Positions 29,407-38,856 of a DNA stretch of 64,000 nt are shown in pieces. The DNA is from Rosenbergiella metrosideri. GTDB taxonomy: Bacteria; Pseudomonadota; Gammaproteobacteria; Enterobacterales; Enterobacteriaceae. Positions within the stretch are counted from its first letter, which is position 1, and each line of letters starts with the position of its first letter. The position numbers and the translations under genes are program-made. Under the pieces are notes generated by a model. The model was not told the origin of the DNA. It made no database searches and saw only the letters and a program-made list of their open reading frames with translations. The stretch is from positions 1 to 64,000 of the forward strand of contig NZ_JALBCV010000018.1 of NCBI RefSeq assembly GCF_022602565.1. The letters are read 5' to 3'.

Positions 29407-30570
29407 ATGTCTGTAATTAAAATGACCGATCTGGATCTTGCTGGAAAACGTGTTCTGATTCGTGCTGATCTTAATGTGCCAGTCAAGGATGGGAAAGTGA
29501 CGTCAGATGCGCGTATCCGTGCATCACTACCGACCATTGAACAAGCCCTGAAGCAAGGCGCGAAAGTAATGGTGACCTCTCACTTAGGTCGTCCAACAGA
29601 AGGCGAATATAACGAAGAATTCTCTCTGCTGCCTGTTGTGAACTACCTGAAAGATAAGCTTGCTGGCGCAGAGGTTAGCCTGGCAAAAGACTACCTTGAC
29701 GGCGTAAACGTTGAGGCGGGTCAGCTGGTGGTACTGGAAAACGTTCGCTTTAACAAAGGCGAGAAGAAAGATGACGAAACCTTAGCGAAAAAATATGCAG
29801 CCCTGTGTGACGTCTTCGTCATGGATGCATTCGGTACGGCTCACCGTGCCCAAGCTTCTACCCATGGTGTGGGGAAATTCGCGCCTATCGCCTGTGCCGG
29901 TCCACTGCTGTCAGCAGAACTTGAAGCGCTAGGTAAAGCGATGAGCAACCCAGCTCGTCCTATGGTTGCCGTAGTAGGGGGCTCTAAAGTGTCCACCAAA
30001 TTTGATGTACTGCAATCTTTAGTCGGCATTGCCGATACCGTCATCGTCGGGGGCGGCATTGCCAACACTTTCGTTGCAATCGAGAATAACGTTGGTAAGT
30101 CACTGTACGAGCCAGACTTTGTTGAAGCAGCGAAAAAGCTTCGTGATGAACATGGGATCCCGGTTCCCGTTGACTCACGTGTCGGGACCGAATTCTCCGA
30201 AACGGCTCCTGCTACCGTGAAGAAAGTTAACGAAATTCAAGATGACGAAGAGATCATGGATTTTGGTGATGAAACTGCCGCGCAAATGGCCAAGATCTTA
30301 AAAGAAGCGAAAACGATTCTGTGGAACGGCCCAGTCGGCGTATTTGAGTTCCCTAACTTCCGTAAAGGAACTGAAATTGTGGCTAATGCTATTGCAGATA
30401 GCGACGCGTTCTCAGTTGCCGGTGGCGGGGATACGCTGGCGGCAATCGACCTGTTTGGTATTGAAGATAAAATTTCATACATCTCCACGGGTGGTGGTGC
30501 ATTCCTTGAGTTCGTGGAAGGCAAAAAGCTCCCAGCTGTAGCAATGTTAGAAGAGCGCGCGAAACAATAA
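29407..30570 (+). CDS. pgk: Phosphoglycerate kinase
   Basis: 387 residues (E. coli 387). [11 protein letters not shown] (substrate Asp/Asn), [39 protein letters not shown] and [11 protein letters not shown] are all conserved. Converts 1,3-bisphosphoglycerate and ADP to 3-phosphoglycerate and ATP. AGAGGA precedes ATG. A hairpin separates it from fbaA. Confidence 0.98.
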   Translation: MSVIKMTDLDLAGKRVLIRADLNVPVKDGKVTSDARIRASLPTIEQALKQGAKVMVTSHLGRPTEGEYNEEFSLLPVVNYLKDKLAGAEVSLAKDYLDGVNVEAGQLVVLENVRFNKGEKKDDETLAKKYAALCDVFVMDAFGTAHRAQASTHGVGKFAPIACAGPLLSAELEALGKAMSNPARPMVAVVGGSKVSTKFDVLQSLVGIADTVIVGGGIANTFVAIENNVGKSLYEPDFVEAAKKLRDEHGIPVPVDSRVGTEFSETAPATVKKVNEIQDDEEIMDFGDETAAQMAKILKEAKTILWNGPVGVFEFPNFRKGTEIVANAIADSDAFSVAGGGDTLAAIDLFGIEDKISYISTGGGAFLEFVEGKKLPAVAMLEERAKQ

Positions 30571-30578
30571 TAAATTCT

Positions 30579-30604
30579 GAGGAGGGTTATCCCTCCTCTA
30601 TTTT
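30579..30604 (+). terminator. Hairpin/partial terminator between pgk and fbaA
   Basis: GAGGAGGG (30579-30586), loop TTAT, CCCTCCTC (30591-30598), then TATTTTC. It may let fbaA be expressed at a different level from pgk. Confidence 0.7.
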
Positions 30605-30657
30605 CTACCGCTGAAAAGATGATCTCAGCTTACGACCAACGAAACAGGACAACACTT

Positions 30658-31737
30658 ATGTCTAAAATTTTTGATTTCGTAAAACCGGGTGTCGTTACCG
30701 GTGAAGACGTACAAAAAGTTTTCCAAGTAGCTAAAGAGAATAAATTCGCGTTACCAGCAGTCAACTGCATCGGTACTGACTCAATCAATGCGGTATTAGA
30801 AGCTGCAGCCAAAGCTAAAGCGCCGGTGATTGTTCAGTTTTCTAACGGCGGTGCAGCATTCCTTGCAGGCAAAGGTTTTACCTCTGATAAGCCACAAGCA
30901 GCGGCTATCCTTGGTGCCATCACTGGTGCTCAACACGTCCATCTGATGGCTGAGCAATACGGTGTACCGGTTATTCTTCATACCGACCACTGTGCGAAAA
31001 AATTACTGCCATGGATCGACGGATTGCTGGATGCAGGCGAAGCACACTTTAAAAATACCGGTAAGCCACTGTTCTCTTCACATATGATCGATCTGTCCGA
31101 AGAGTCGTTAGAAGAGAATATCGAAATCAGCGGTCAATACCTTGCGCGTATGGCGAAGATGGGAATGACGCTTGAGATTGAATTAGGCTGCACAGGCGGG
31201 GAAGAAGATGGTGTGGACAACTCACACCTCGATAACTCGGCACTCTACACTCAGCCTGAAGATGTTGACTACGCTTACCAAAAACTCAGCGCTATCAGTC
31301 CTAATTTCACCATTGCCGCATCATTCGGTAACGTACACGGTGTTTATAAGCCCGGTAACGTCCAACTGACGCCAAAAATTCTGAGAAATTCGCAAGACTA
31401 CGTGAGTGAGAAGCATAACCTTCCTCACAACAGCCTGAACTTTGTCTTCCACGGCGGTTCGGGTTCTTCAGCAGAAGAGATCAAAGAGTCTATCGAGTAC
31501 GGTGTTATCAAAATGAACATCGATACCGATACGCAATGGGCAAACTGGGACGGTATTCTGCAGTTCTACAAAAAGAACGAAGGCTACCTCCAAAGCCAAC
31601 TGGGTAACCCAGAAGGTGACGATAAGCCAAACAAAAAATACTATGACCCACGAGTCTGGTTACGTGCGGCACAAAGTTCAATGGTTGTTCGCTTAGAGCA
31701 AGCCTTCCGTGAACTGAATGCCATCGACCGTCTGTAA
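30658..31737 (+). CDS. fbaA: Class II fructose-bisphosphate aldolase FbaA
   Basis: 359 residues from ATG 30658, the same as E. coli FbaA. An in-frame upstream Met at 30619 would add 13 non-homologous residues. Zinc and catalytic residues are in HTDHCAKK (D110, H111), with ELGCTGGEEDGVDNS, FGNVHGVYKPGN, FHGGSGSS and MNIDTDTQWA. Cleaves fructose 1,6-bisphosphate. Followed by a strong terminator. Confidence 0.97.
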   Translation: MSKIFDFVKPGVVTGEDVQKVFQVAKENKFALPAVNCIGTDSINAVLEAAAKAKAPVIVQFSNGGAAFLAGKGFTSDKPQAAAILGAITGAQHVHLMAEQYGVPVILHTDHCAKKLLPWIDGLLDAGEAHFKNTGKPLFSSHMIDLSEESLEENIEISGQYLARMAKMGMTLEIELGCTGGEEDGVDNSHLDNSALYTQPEDVDYAYQKLSAISPNFTIAASFGNVHGVYKPGNVQLTPKILRNSQDYVSEKHNLPHNSLNFVFHGGSGSSAEEIKESIEYGVIKMNIDTDTQWANWDGILQFYKKNEGYLQSQLGNPEGDDKPNKKYYDPRVWLRAAQSSMVVRLEQAFRELNAIDRL

Positions 31738-31746
31738 TCCCTCCCC

Positions 31747-31771
31747 AAACGCCAGCTCTGCTGGCGTTTTC
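31747..31771 (+). terminator. Terminator of fbaA
   Basis: AAACGCCAGC (31747-31756), loop TCT, GCTGGCGTTT (31760-31769), T-run. Confidence 0.88.
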
Positions 31772-31906
31772 TCCATATATCAGAGTAAATTTCTTGAAGT
31801 TACCTAGCAAGGTTGGCAATTTGCGGGTTTTTAGTTACCCTTTTTAAGGGACGTCTTCAAAGATGCTCAGTGCTTTTTTTTTGGGAACTAACGACAGGAA
31901 GATTTA

Positions 31907-32758
31907 ATGCAAGATCTTAACGTAGTAAGCGGCTTACATAATGCCGGGACTTGGATTGAAAAGAACCAGTCACTTTTATTAAGCTATGTAGTGAATATCG
32001 CCGCGGCGCTGGTCATTCTCTTTATCGGGTTTACCGTTGCGAAAATCGTTTCAAGAGCCATCAATAAAGTTTTACTCTCTCGTCATATTGACCAAACAGT
32101 CGCCGACTTTATCTCGATGATTGTTCGCTATGCGATTATTGCGTTTACCTTGATTGCTGCAGTCAGCCGAGTGGGCGTACAAACCGCCTCCTTCATTGCT
32201 GTACTGGGTGCCATTGGTGTAACCGTTGGTTTAGCGTTACAAAACTCACTCTCCAACTTTGCAGCCGGTGTGTTGTTGGTTACCTTCAGACCTATTCGTG
32301 TTGGGGAATTCGTAGATGTTGGTGGATGTTCGGGTACCGTTTTAAACGTACAAATCTTCCAAACTACGCTGAGAACCTCGGACGGTAAGATTGCAGTCAT
32401 TCCGAACGGCTCAATCTTTACAGGTAAAATTATCAACTATTCACGTGAACCAGAGCGCCGCAATGAGTTTATCATTGGCGTGGCTTACGATGCTGATATT
32501 GACCTGACAATGAAAGTACTGCGTGAAGTAGTCGAGGCAGATAAGCGTGTCATTAAAGACAAAGCGATTGTCGTGGCATTGAACGAGATGGCCCCTTCAT
32601 CGCTTAACTTTATTGTACGCTGCTGGAGCAAGAGCGATGATCTACAACAGGTCTATTGGGATCTGATGGCAGACTTCAAACGTGCCTTAGATAAGCACCA
32701 AATCGGGATTCCATTCCCGCAAATGGATGTGCACCTCGTTCGCAGCAGCGAAAGCTAA
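31907..32758 (+). CDS. mscS: Small-conductance mechanosensitive channel MscS
   Basis: 283 residues (E. coli 286), aligning without gaps over the first 130. Three membrane helices, then a cytoplasmic beta and vestibule domain ([48 protein letters not shown]). The pore-lining TM3 reads [21 protein letters not shown] (101-121). Against E. coli it has Thr for Ala106 and Asn for Gly113, both at functionally important positions. Releases solutes on hypo-osmotic shock. Downstream of fbaA as in E. coli, but behind a terminator. Confidence 0.94.
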   Translation: MQDLNVVSGLHNAGTWIEKNQSLLLSYVVNIAAALVILFIGFTVAKIVSRAINKVLLSRHIDQTVADFISMIVRYAIIAFTLIAAVSRVGVQTASFIAVLGAIGVTVGLALQNSLSNFAAGVLLVTFRPIRVGEFVDVGGCSGTVLNVQIFQTTLRTSDGKIAVIPNGSIFTGKIINYSREPERRNEFIIGVAYDADIDLTMKVLREVVEADKRVIKDKAIVVALNEMAPSSLNFIVRCWSKSDDLQQVYWDLMADFKRALDKHQIGIPFPQMDVHLVRSSES

Positions 32759-32766
32759 TACCTCAC

Positions 32767-32800
32767 CTCCGCAGTCAGCATAGCTGGCTGTGGAGTATTC
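32767..32800 (+). terminator. Probable terminator of mscS
   Basis: CTCC-GCAG-T-CAG ... CTG-G-CTGT-GGAG hairpin (32767-32795) with two G-U pairs, followed by TATTCATTTT. Confidence 0.5.
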
Positions 32801-32863
32801 ATTTTACTAATTACCCCCCGCTTTTTTTAATTTCCTTTCGCCTAACGCTTTACCGGATACTAA

Positions 32864-32886
32864 ACCCCTAAGTCATTAAGGGGGGA
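32864..32886 (+). promoter_or_regulatory. Possible SD-sequestering hairpin before argO
   Basis: CCCCT (32865-32869) can pair with AGGGG (32879-32883), which is the Shine-Dalgarno of argO (ATG 32892). A short stem, so a weak candidate for translational control. Confidence 0.3.
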
Positions 32887-32891
32887 TTTAA

Positions 32892-33518
32892 ATGTCTGTT
32901 TTTATTCAAGGTTTTTCACTGGGTGCTGCGTTGATACTGCCTATCGGCCCACAAAATACGATCGTATTACGTCAAGGTATGTTGCGGCGCTATGCTTTCT
33001 TAGCGGCAACATTTTGTGTGGTGAGCGATATGATCCTTATCACGACTGGCGTATTGGGTGGCGCGGCATTTTTACAATGCTATCCACTATTAATGCTGGG
33101 GATGACAGGGGTGGGTGTGCTGTTTCTGCTTTGGTACAGTTATGGCATCTTTAAGACCCTCCGCCACCCCATTATCCCTGAGCTTGCAGGCGTTAGCGTT
33201 AATTCACTGCCGCAGCTGCTTATAACGCTAACAGCCGTGACGTGGCTAAACCCCCATGTTTATCTGGACACCGTGGTATTGCTTGGCACTCTTGGCAGTC
33301 AGATTCCCACAGCATTACGCTTAACCTTTGTCGCAGGGGCTATTTCAGCCTCAATCCTTTGGTTCTATTTGCTCTCGTCAGTTTCAACATTATTGTCGGC
33401 AAAGCTTATGCAGCCACGTATTCAAAAGGTGATCTCGCTCACCGTTGTCATCTTATTACTGATACTCGCATTTAGACTGTCCAGTGAGGGCGTGGTAATG
33501 TGGCAACACTATGAATAA
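32892..33518 (+). CDS. argO: L-arginine exporter ArgO (LysE family)
   Basis: 208 residues (E. coli 211). LysE/ArgO transporter with about 5-6 membrane helices. The N-terminal GAALILPIGPQNTIVLRQG is the family signature, and TWLNPHVYLDTVVLLG is the conserved TM4 region. Exports arginine (and canavanine) across the inner membrane. In E. coli it is activated by ArgP, whose gene is nearby here too. Strong SD AAGGGGGG. Confidence 0.95.
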   Translation: MSVFIQGFSLGAALILPIGPQNTIVLRQGMLRRYAFLAATFCVVSDMILITTGVLGGAAFLQCYPLLMLGMTGVGVLFLLWYSYGIFKTLRHPIIPELAGVSVNSLPQLLITLTAVTWLNPHVYLDTVVLLGTLGSQIPTALRLTFVAGAISASILWFYLLSSVSTLLSAKLMQPRIQKVISLTVVILLLILAFRLSSEGVVMWQHYE

Positions 33519-33530
33519 GGGAGCATAACG

Positions 33531-34298
33531 ATGAAGAAACGCCTTACTGCAATGACCTTGCTTGGAGCGAGTTTGGGATTGATGTCATCAGTGTCGGCTG
33601 AAACAACACCTAACGCGCCTTATCTTAGCACCTCCGGACAGGGGCAGGTCCAAGCTCAGCCAGACATGGCCACTATCGTTATTGAAGTGAACGCTAGCCA
33701 TGCGCAAGCATCGCAAGCTAAAAAGCAGGTGGACAGTCGCGTAGCACGGTACTTCGATTTTTTACATCAGCAAGGGGTAACCGATAAAGATATTAATGCT
33801 GCCAATGTCACCACTCATGCTGAATATGACTATTCACAGCATGGTAAACCGAAACTGACCGGTTATCAGGCATCACGGAGTGTCGAAGTTACCTTGCATC
33901 AGCTCGGCAAGCTTAATGCCTTATTAGACGGTGCGCTTGCCGCGGGGCTTAACGATATTCGCTCGGTATCAATGGGGGTTGATCATCCCGAACAATATCA
34001 GCAACAAGCGCGTCAGGCGGCAATCACTGATGCGATCACCAAGGCTAAAGGATTGGCATCAGGTTTTAATGCCTCGCTGGGATCGGTATGGAGCATTAAC
34101 TATCAGACGCAACGTAACGTCACCCTGCCGATGGTAAGAATGATGAGCGTAAAAGCTTCGGCCGCTGATACCACTCCAGACCAAACCTATCAACAGCAAA
34201 AGCTCGACTTTACCGATAACGTTGAGGTGATCTTTACCCTTAACACTCACACTCTTGGCGCAACACCTGACGACCATACTCAACCAAAGAGTCCGTAA
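33531..34298 (+). CDS. yggE: YggE periplasmic SIMPL-domain protein
   Basis: 255 residues (E. coli 246). Signal peptide [23 protein letters not shown], then a SIMPL (DUF541) domain beginning [17 protein letters not shown] and including [28 protein letters not shown] and [13 protein letters not shown]. Linked to oxidative stress tolerance. 12 nt after argO, so probably in one transcript. Its last 59 nt overlap the end of convergent argP. Confidence 0.94.
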   Translation: MKKRLTAMTLLGASLGLMSSVSAETTPNAPYLSTSGQGQVQAQPDMATIVIEVNASHAQASQAKKQVDSRVARYFDFLHQQGVTDKDINAANVTTHAEYDYSQHGKPKLTGYQASRSVEVTLHQLGKLNALLDGALAAGLNDIRSVSMGVDHPEQYQQQARQAAITDAITKAKGLASGFNASLGSVWSINYQTQRNVTLPMVRMMSVKASAADTTPDQTYQQQKLDFTDNVEVIFTLNTHTLGATPDDHTQPKSP

Positions 34299-35145
34299 CA
34301 CGTCCCATCACGCGGCTTTCTGGCGCAAATCGGTGCCAGTAAAGCATACGGCGCTGGTATAACCCTGGCGTAAGGTCGATCAATGCGCCTTGCGCTAATT
34401 CAGATTCGATTTGTAGATGTGGGATCATACAACAGACTGATCCTTGTTTGGCTAACTGTACAAAGGCTTCAGAAGAGTTAACGATATGGCACGGCAAGCT
34501 ACCGGGAGGCAAATCGAAGTTCTCCTGTAAAAAGGCTTGGTGCATATCGTCTAGGTGATCGAAAGAGACGGCCGGGGCTTTAAGCAAGGTTTGACGATTA
34601 ACGCCCTGCGGGAAATAGCGCTTGGCGAAATCCGGTGAAGAGACAAATAAGTAGTCTAAGGCACCTAAGGTATCGACGTGGCAGCTCGGTAAGGCGCGAG
34701 GCTGTATACTGACCGCCCCCACGACTTCGCCACGACGTAGACGCTCAAGTGTACGGCTCTCATCTTCGACCTGTAAATTAAGGCGGACCGGTAAATCATC
34801 GAGCACATCTCGTAAGGCAGGCAGTAACCAAGTCGCCAAACTGTCAGCGTTCACCGCAATAGACAGCAGAAGGGGAGTGGTGCCGCCTTTTTCATCGGTC
34901 AGCCACTGCTCTTCAAGAAGTTCAACTTGGTGAAGCAGAGCAAGTAGCTTTTGGCCCTGTTCGGTAGGGCGAGGGGGCACGGTACGTACCAACAAAGGTT
35001 GACCAAACTGTGATTCTAACTGCTTGATTCGCTGCGAAACCGCCGATTGAGTAATACAGAGTTTTTGTGCCGCTCGTTCAAATCCGCGTTCACGAATAAC
35101 AGTATCAAGGGCTTGAAGATTGCGGTAATCAGGTCTTTTAATCAT
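34240..35145 (-). CDS. argP: LysR-type regulator ArgP (IciA)
   Basis: 301 residues (E. coli 297). The N-terminal wHTH ([18 protein letters not shown]...[13 protein letters not shown], ~9-45) is near-identical to ArgP. The effector domain contains [11 protein letters not shown]-type and [20 protein letters not shown]. Responds to Arg and Lys and controls argO and others. The C-terminus is 4 residues longer (ECEC) and overlaps yggE by 59 nt. Divergent from rpiA. Confidence 0.96.
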   Translation of the reverse strand: MIKRPDYRNLQALDTVIRERGFERAAQKLCITQSAVSQRIKQLESQFGQPLLVRTVPPRPTEQGQKLLALLHQVELLEEQWLTDEKGGTTPLLLSIAVNADSLATWLLPALRDVLDDLPVRLNLQVEDESRTLERLRRGEVVGAVSIQPRALPSCHVDTLGALDYLFVSSPDFAKRYFPQGVNRQTLLKAPAVSFDHLDDMHQAFLQENFDLPPGSLPCHIVNSSEAFVQLAKQGSVCCMIPHLQIESELAQGALIDLTPGLYQRRMLYWHRFAPESRVMGRVTDSLVEYGRQVLRQECEC

Positions 35146-35293
35146 GTTTTCTCAGTCCCTGACTGAAAGAAAAAAATCGGTTGGTGTTGTGATTGAATGC
35201 GTAAAACTACACTTCAACTAATGAAAAATCACTATTTTAGATAAGCTTGTTTTATACTACTGCTACCGCAACACGTATAGGTTTTAACATACC

Positions 35294-35986
35294 ATGACTC
35301 AGGACGAACTTAAAAAAGCAGTAGGCTGGGCGGCGCTAGACTATGTTCAGCCCAATACGATCGTTGGTGTAGGCACCGGTACAACGGCAGCGCATTTTAT
35401 TGATGCATTAGCCACCCGTAAACACGACATTATTGGTACAGTGTCCAGTTCAGAAGCCTCGACAGAACGTTTAAAATCGTATGGTATTCCGGTTTTCGAC
35501 CTAAATGAAATCGACTCCCTTTCCTTGTATATCGATGGCGCAGATGAAATCAATCCTGATCTACAAATGATCAAAGGCGGTGGCGCAGCGCTTACCCGGG
35601 AAAAAATCATCGCCGCAGTTGCCGAGACCTTTATCTGTATTGCCGACCAATCGAAGCTGGTCGACTGTTTAGGCCACTTTCCTTTACCCGTCGAAGTTAT
35701 CCCTATGGCTCAAGCCTATGTCGCCCGCGAGTTAGTGAAACTTGGCGGCCGCCCGGAGTATCGCAAAGATATCGTCACCGATAATGGTAACATCATTCTC
35801 GATGTTTACGATTTGCGTATTGACGATCCGGATAGATTAGAAGTCGCCATCAATGCATTACCAGGGGTGGTGACGGTTGGACTGTTCGCTAAACGTGGTG
35901 CAGATATTGCGTTAATTGGTGATGAAAACGGCGTTAAAAAAATTATTCCTGACGGCCACGAAAAAAGAGTCGCCACCCACAAATAG
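35294..35986 (+). CDS. rpiA: Ribose-5-phosphate isomerase A
   Basis: 230 residues, 11 more than E. coli (219) because of a charged C-terminal tail ([13 protein letters not shown]). [56 protein letters not shown] (catalytic Asp/Lys/Glu) are canonical. Interconverts ribulose 5-phosphate and ribose 5-phosphate. The stop codon overlaps a CRP-like palindrome. Confidence 0.97.
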   Translation: MTQDELKKAVGWAALDYVQPNTIVGVGTGTTAAHFIDALATRKHDIIGTVSSSEASTERLKSYGIPVFDLNEIDSLSLYIDGADEINPDLQMIKGGGAALTREKIIAAVAETFICIADQSKLVDCLGHFPLPVEVIPMAQAYVARELVKLGGRPEYRKDIVTDNGNIILDVYDLRIDDPDRLEVAINALPGVVTVGLFAKRGADIALIGDENGVKKIIPDGHEKRVATHK

Positions 35987-36000
35987 TGATTTATATCACA
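35985..36000 (+). promoter_or_regulatory. CRP-like site between rpiA and serA
   Basis: AGTGATTTATATCACA: symmetric GTGA-N6-TCAC core, 9 of 10 fixed positions of TGTGA-N6-TCACA. It overlaps the rpiA stop and lies 193 nt before serA. cAMP-CRP is known to act on E. coli serA. Confidence 0.5.
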
Positions 36001-36140
36001 AATAACCTCCACCTCAAGTTAATACGCTAAATCATCTGTAATAGACAGTGTTTTGGCGTTGTAAGGCGCAAAGGTAAACGATTGCGTCGATCGTTTCAAA
36101 ATTTTGTAGGGTGTTGCTCTTAGCCTATTTTTTTCTTATG

Positions 36141-36169
36141 TTGACAGTCAGCTAAGGGTATTTTACGAA
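36141..36169 (+). promoter_or_regulatory. Candidate serA promoter
   Basis: Perfect -35 TTGACA (36141-36146), 17-nt spacer, weak -10 TACGAA (36164-36169), 24 nt before the serA start codon. The weak -10 fits an activated promoter. Confidence 0.35.
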
Positions 36170-36192
36170 AATCACTTTTATAGGGTCGGGTA

Positions 36193-37431
36193 ATGGCTAA
36201 GGTTTCACTGGAAAAAGACAAGATTAAGTTTCTGTTGGTTGAGGGTGTTCACCAATCTGCCCTTGATAATTTAAAAGCGGCGGGTTATACCAATATCGAA
36301 TTCCATAAAGCTGCGCTCAGTCCAGAGCAACTCAAGGAATCGATCCGTGATGCTCACTTCGTCGGATTACGTTCTCGCACGCAGTTAACCGAAGAGATCT
36401 TTGCAGAGGCCGAGAAACTGATTGCGGTTGGCTGCTTCTGTATCGGCACCAACCAAGTTGATCTCAACGCCGCCGCATCGCGCGGTATCCCTGTTTTTAA
36501 CGCCCCCTTCTCTAATACCCGTTCGGTAGCGGAATTAGTTATCGGCGAACTATTATTGCTGATGCGCGGTATTCCAGAAGCTAATGCAAAAGCGCATCGT
36601 GGTATCTGGAACAAAAATGCTAAAGGCAGCTATGAAGCGCGTGGTAAGAAACTCGGTATCATCGGTTACGGCCATATCGGGATGCAATTGGGCGTGTTAG
36701 CGGAAAGCTTAGGTATGTATGTTTACTTCTACGATATCGAAAGCAAACTGCCGCTGGGGAATGCAACGCAGGTTGAGTCACTGGATAAGTTACTGGCAAT
36801 GAGTGATGTGGTCAGCTTACACGTCCCAGAAACCGCGAATACCCAAGATATGATCAGCAAAGATCAATTGGCAGCGATGAAACCTGGCGCATTATTGATT
36901 AATGCCTCACGCGGAACCGTTATCGACATTCCTGCGCTCTGTGAAGCCTTAGAGAGTAAACATTTAAGTGGTGCAGCCATCGACGTATTCCCGGTTGAAC
37001 CGGCTTCTAACAGCGATCCGTTCGACTCGCCGCTCTGCAAGTTTGATAATGTTATCTTAACCCCACATATCGGTGGTTCGACCCAAGAAGCCCAAGAAAA
37101 TATCGGGATTGAGGTAGCAGGTAAACTGGCGAAATACTCAGATAATGGTTCAACCCTTTCTGCAGTCAACTTCCCTGAAGTCTCACTGCCGGCACACAGT
37201 GCTTCGGCGAGTCGTATTCTTCATATCCACGAGAACCGCCCAGGCATTCTGACCGCGATTAACAATATCTTTGGCGATCAAAATATTAATATCGTTGGCC
37301 AGTACCTACAGACCTCGCCTCACTTAGGTTATGTGGTCATTGATGTTGATGCTGAGCAAGAAGTGGCAGATAAAGCGTTGCAGCTGATGAAGGAAATTCC
37401 AGGCACTATCCGTGCTAGATTGCTTTACTAA
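36193..37431 (+). CDS. serA: D-3-phosphoglycerate dehydrogenase SerA
   Basis: 412 residues (E. coli 410). The substrate and NAD domains have LGIIGYGHIGMQLG (~154-167), INASRGTVIDI and LTPHIGGSTQEAQ (catalytic His). The C-terminal ACT domain, ~340-412 (RILHIHENRPGILTAIN), binds serine for feedback inhibition. First step of serine synthesis, feeding glycine and gcvTHP. Followed by a terminator shared with the convergent fau. Confidence 0.98.
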   Translation: MAKVSLEKDKIKFLLVEGVHQSALDNLKAAGYTNIEFHKAALSPEQLKESIRDAHFVGLRSRTQLTEEIFAEAEKLIAVGCFCIGTNQVDLNAAASRGIPVFNAPFSNTRSVAELVIGELLLLMRGIPEANAKAHRGIWNKNAKGSYEARGKKLGIIGYGHIGMQLGVLAESLGMYVYFYDIESKLPLGNATQVESLDKLLAMSDVVSLHVPETANTQDMISKDQLAAMKPGALLINASRGTVIDIPALCEALESKHLSGAAIDVFPVEPASNSDPFDSPLCKFDNVILTPHIGGSTQEAQENIGIEVAGKLAKYSDNGSTLSAVNFPEVSLPAHSASASRILHIHENRPGILTAINNIFGDQNINIVGQYLQTSPHLGYVVIDVDAEQEVADKALQLMKEIPGTIRARLLY

Positions 37432-37441
37432 TGCTGAGACC

Positions 37442-37466
37442 AAAGAGGCCGTTAGGCCTCTTTATT
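37442..37466. terminator. serA terminator, overlapping the end of fau
   Basis: AAAGAGGCC (37442-37450), loop GTTA, GGCCTCTTT (37455-37463), then ATTATT. The loop contains the fau stop codon (37452-37454) and the right arm encodes the last fau codons. Confidence 0.82.
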
Positions 37467-38057
37467 ATTCCATTGCCATAATCGATTAGGCGTAATCACT
37501 GCAGGTAAGGGGATATCCCAAGATTCAATGGGGAGTGCTTCCTGGAGCTGACAATCATGTGCCACCCCAATCGGAAAAACTGACGTCTTCTGCCAATCGG
37601 CGAGTAGGCGATCATAAAATCCTCCGCCCATCCCTAAACGCTGGCCTGTGCTATCAAACGCCACCAAAGGCACAATTACCACATCCAACTCAGTGAAGGC
37701 ACAGATCTCCTCGGTATTTTCCTCAGGCTCCAACATCCCTAAGCGATGCTTTATTAAATTAGTTTGTGGAGTATATTGCTGGAATATCAGGGAAGTGGAG
37801 CATGTGGGATCGATACGAGGGAGATAAACACTTTTCCCCAAATGCCATAACCGTGCAATAAGCGGTCGAGTATTTATTTCACCGTCCATCGAGAGAAACA
37901 GCGCAATACGGTGTGACTGCTCAATTGGAGAGAAGAGAATAGCGTGTTCAGCGAGTTGCTGGCTGGCTTGGAATTGCTGAGTGTCACTCAGTGAACGTCT
38001 AAGGCGACGCATATGCTGGCGTAAAGCTTGGCGCTGTTGAGCTAGAGATGAGTCCAT
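37452..38057 (-). CDS. fau: 5-formyltetrahydrofolate cyclo-ligase
   Basis: 201 residues from ATG 38057 (AAGGA 9 nt upstream). A GTG at 38081 would extend it by 8 residues but places the ribosome site inside the gene. E. coli YgfA is 182. FLSMDGEINTRPLI, GKSVYLPRI, PLVAFDSTGQRLGMGGGFYDRLL (ATP/substrate Gly-rich loop) and WDIPLPAVITP are canonical. Converts 5-formyl-THF to methenyl-THF with ATP. Downstream of ssrS, an arrangement known in E. coli where both can share a transcript. Its last five codons lie in the serA terminator stem. Confidence 0.93.
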   Translation of the reverse strand: MDSSLAQQRQALRQHMRRLRRSLSDTQQFQASQQLAEHAILFSPIEQSHRIALFLSMDGEINTRPLIARLWHLGKSVYLPRIDPTCSTSLIFQQYTPQTNLIKHRLGMLEPEENTEEICAFTELDVVIVPLVAFDSTGQRLGMGGGFYDRLLADWQKTSVFPIGVAHDCQLQEALPIESWDIPLPAVITPNRLWQWNNKEA

Positions 38058-38138
38058 GACATAACATCCTTGTGAGGGCACTCAAGGATAATAGGGCGAT
38101 ACATTGAGACAGTAAAGGAAAACTAAAAGGGAGAAGAG

Positions 38139-38321
38139 GGGATCTCCGAGATGCCGCTGCGAGCTGTAACCCTTGAACCCTTGGTTCAAGGTGAACATGT
38201 CGTCATACCTATTAGGCTTCTCGGACGAACCGAGCATGCACACAAGATATGAGGCGCCACGTTCTAGTAGTACTAAATATCGGCTCAGGGGACTGGCCCG
38301 CTTGCAAACATCTCAGAGAAT
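38139..38321 (-). ncRNA. ssrS: 6S RNA
   Basis: About 183 nt on the minus strand. The 5' end ATTCTCTGAGATGTT and 3' end GGCATCTCGGAGATCCC pair to form the closing stem. Internal blocks GCAAGCGGGCCAGTCCCC, GAGCCGATATTT, GCATGCTCGG, GTCCGAGAAGCCT and CCTTGAACCAAGGGTTCAAG are those of E. coli 6S RNA, in the same order. 6S RNA mimics an open promoter and binds sigma70-RNA polymerase in stationary phase. It sits between zapA and fau, as in E. coli. Ends are placed by comparison and may be off by a few bases. Confidence 0.95.
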
Positions 38322-38329
38322 ACGTTGTT

Positions 38330-38346
38330 CAGGGAGTATTATAGCA
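38330..38346 (-). promoter_or_regulatory. ssrS promoter (extended -10)
   Basis: On the minus strand TGCTATAAT (complement of 38338-38346) is a perfect extended -10. The predicted start near 38330 gives a precursor about 9 nt longer than mature 6S RNA, as for E. coli P1. Confidence 0.65.
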
Positions 38347-38363
38347 CAGGATCCCTAAAACTA

Positions 38364-38693
38364 TTATTCGAATTTACTTTCTGGGCGATCACTGATACGC
38401 CCTTGTTCGACTAAAGCCTGTTCGATAGTCTGCTGCAGAACACGAATACGTTGTTCCATATTACTCGCATAATCACGGGTCTTGTTCTTTTCTTGCGCAA
38501 GTTCGTGACAAATATTCAAAGCTGCAATGAACACTAATTGTTCAGTATTCGTAACGCGTGTTCTGTGTTTTAAATCCTGCAGGCGCTGGTCAAGATCCTC
38601 AGCCGCAGAAAGTAGAGCTTCTTTTTGTTCTGGAGGACAATTCACTCGCAGTGAACGACCAAAAATATGAATATCTACCGGTTGCGCAGACAT
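38364..38693 (-). CDS. zapA: Cell division protein ZapA
   Basis: 109 residues (E. coli 109). N-terminal [32 protein letters not shown] and a long C-terminal coiled coil ([27 protein letters not shown]...). Bundles FtsZ protofilaments at the Z-ring. AGGAAGG precedes ATG. Immediately upstream of ssrS, divergent from ygfB. Confidence 0.97.
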   Translation of the reverse strand: MSAQPVDIHIFGRSLRVNCPPEQKEALLSAAEDLDQRLQDLKHRTRVTNTEQLVFIAALNICHELAQEKNKTRDYASNMEQRIRVLQQTIEQALVEQGRISDRPESKFE

Positions 38694-38856
38694 GTTACCT
38701 TCCTGATAATTACGTTGTCCGCTCCCAAAGTCACTTGCTCTGGAAGGGCGCCACTATATCTACCTGAGGCAGAAGTTACAACCCCTTTTCTGGAATCGAT
38801 GAGGGTGCTGATGGTAGCATAGACCTCACTTCACTTTCCTAAGACTATGGATAATT

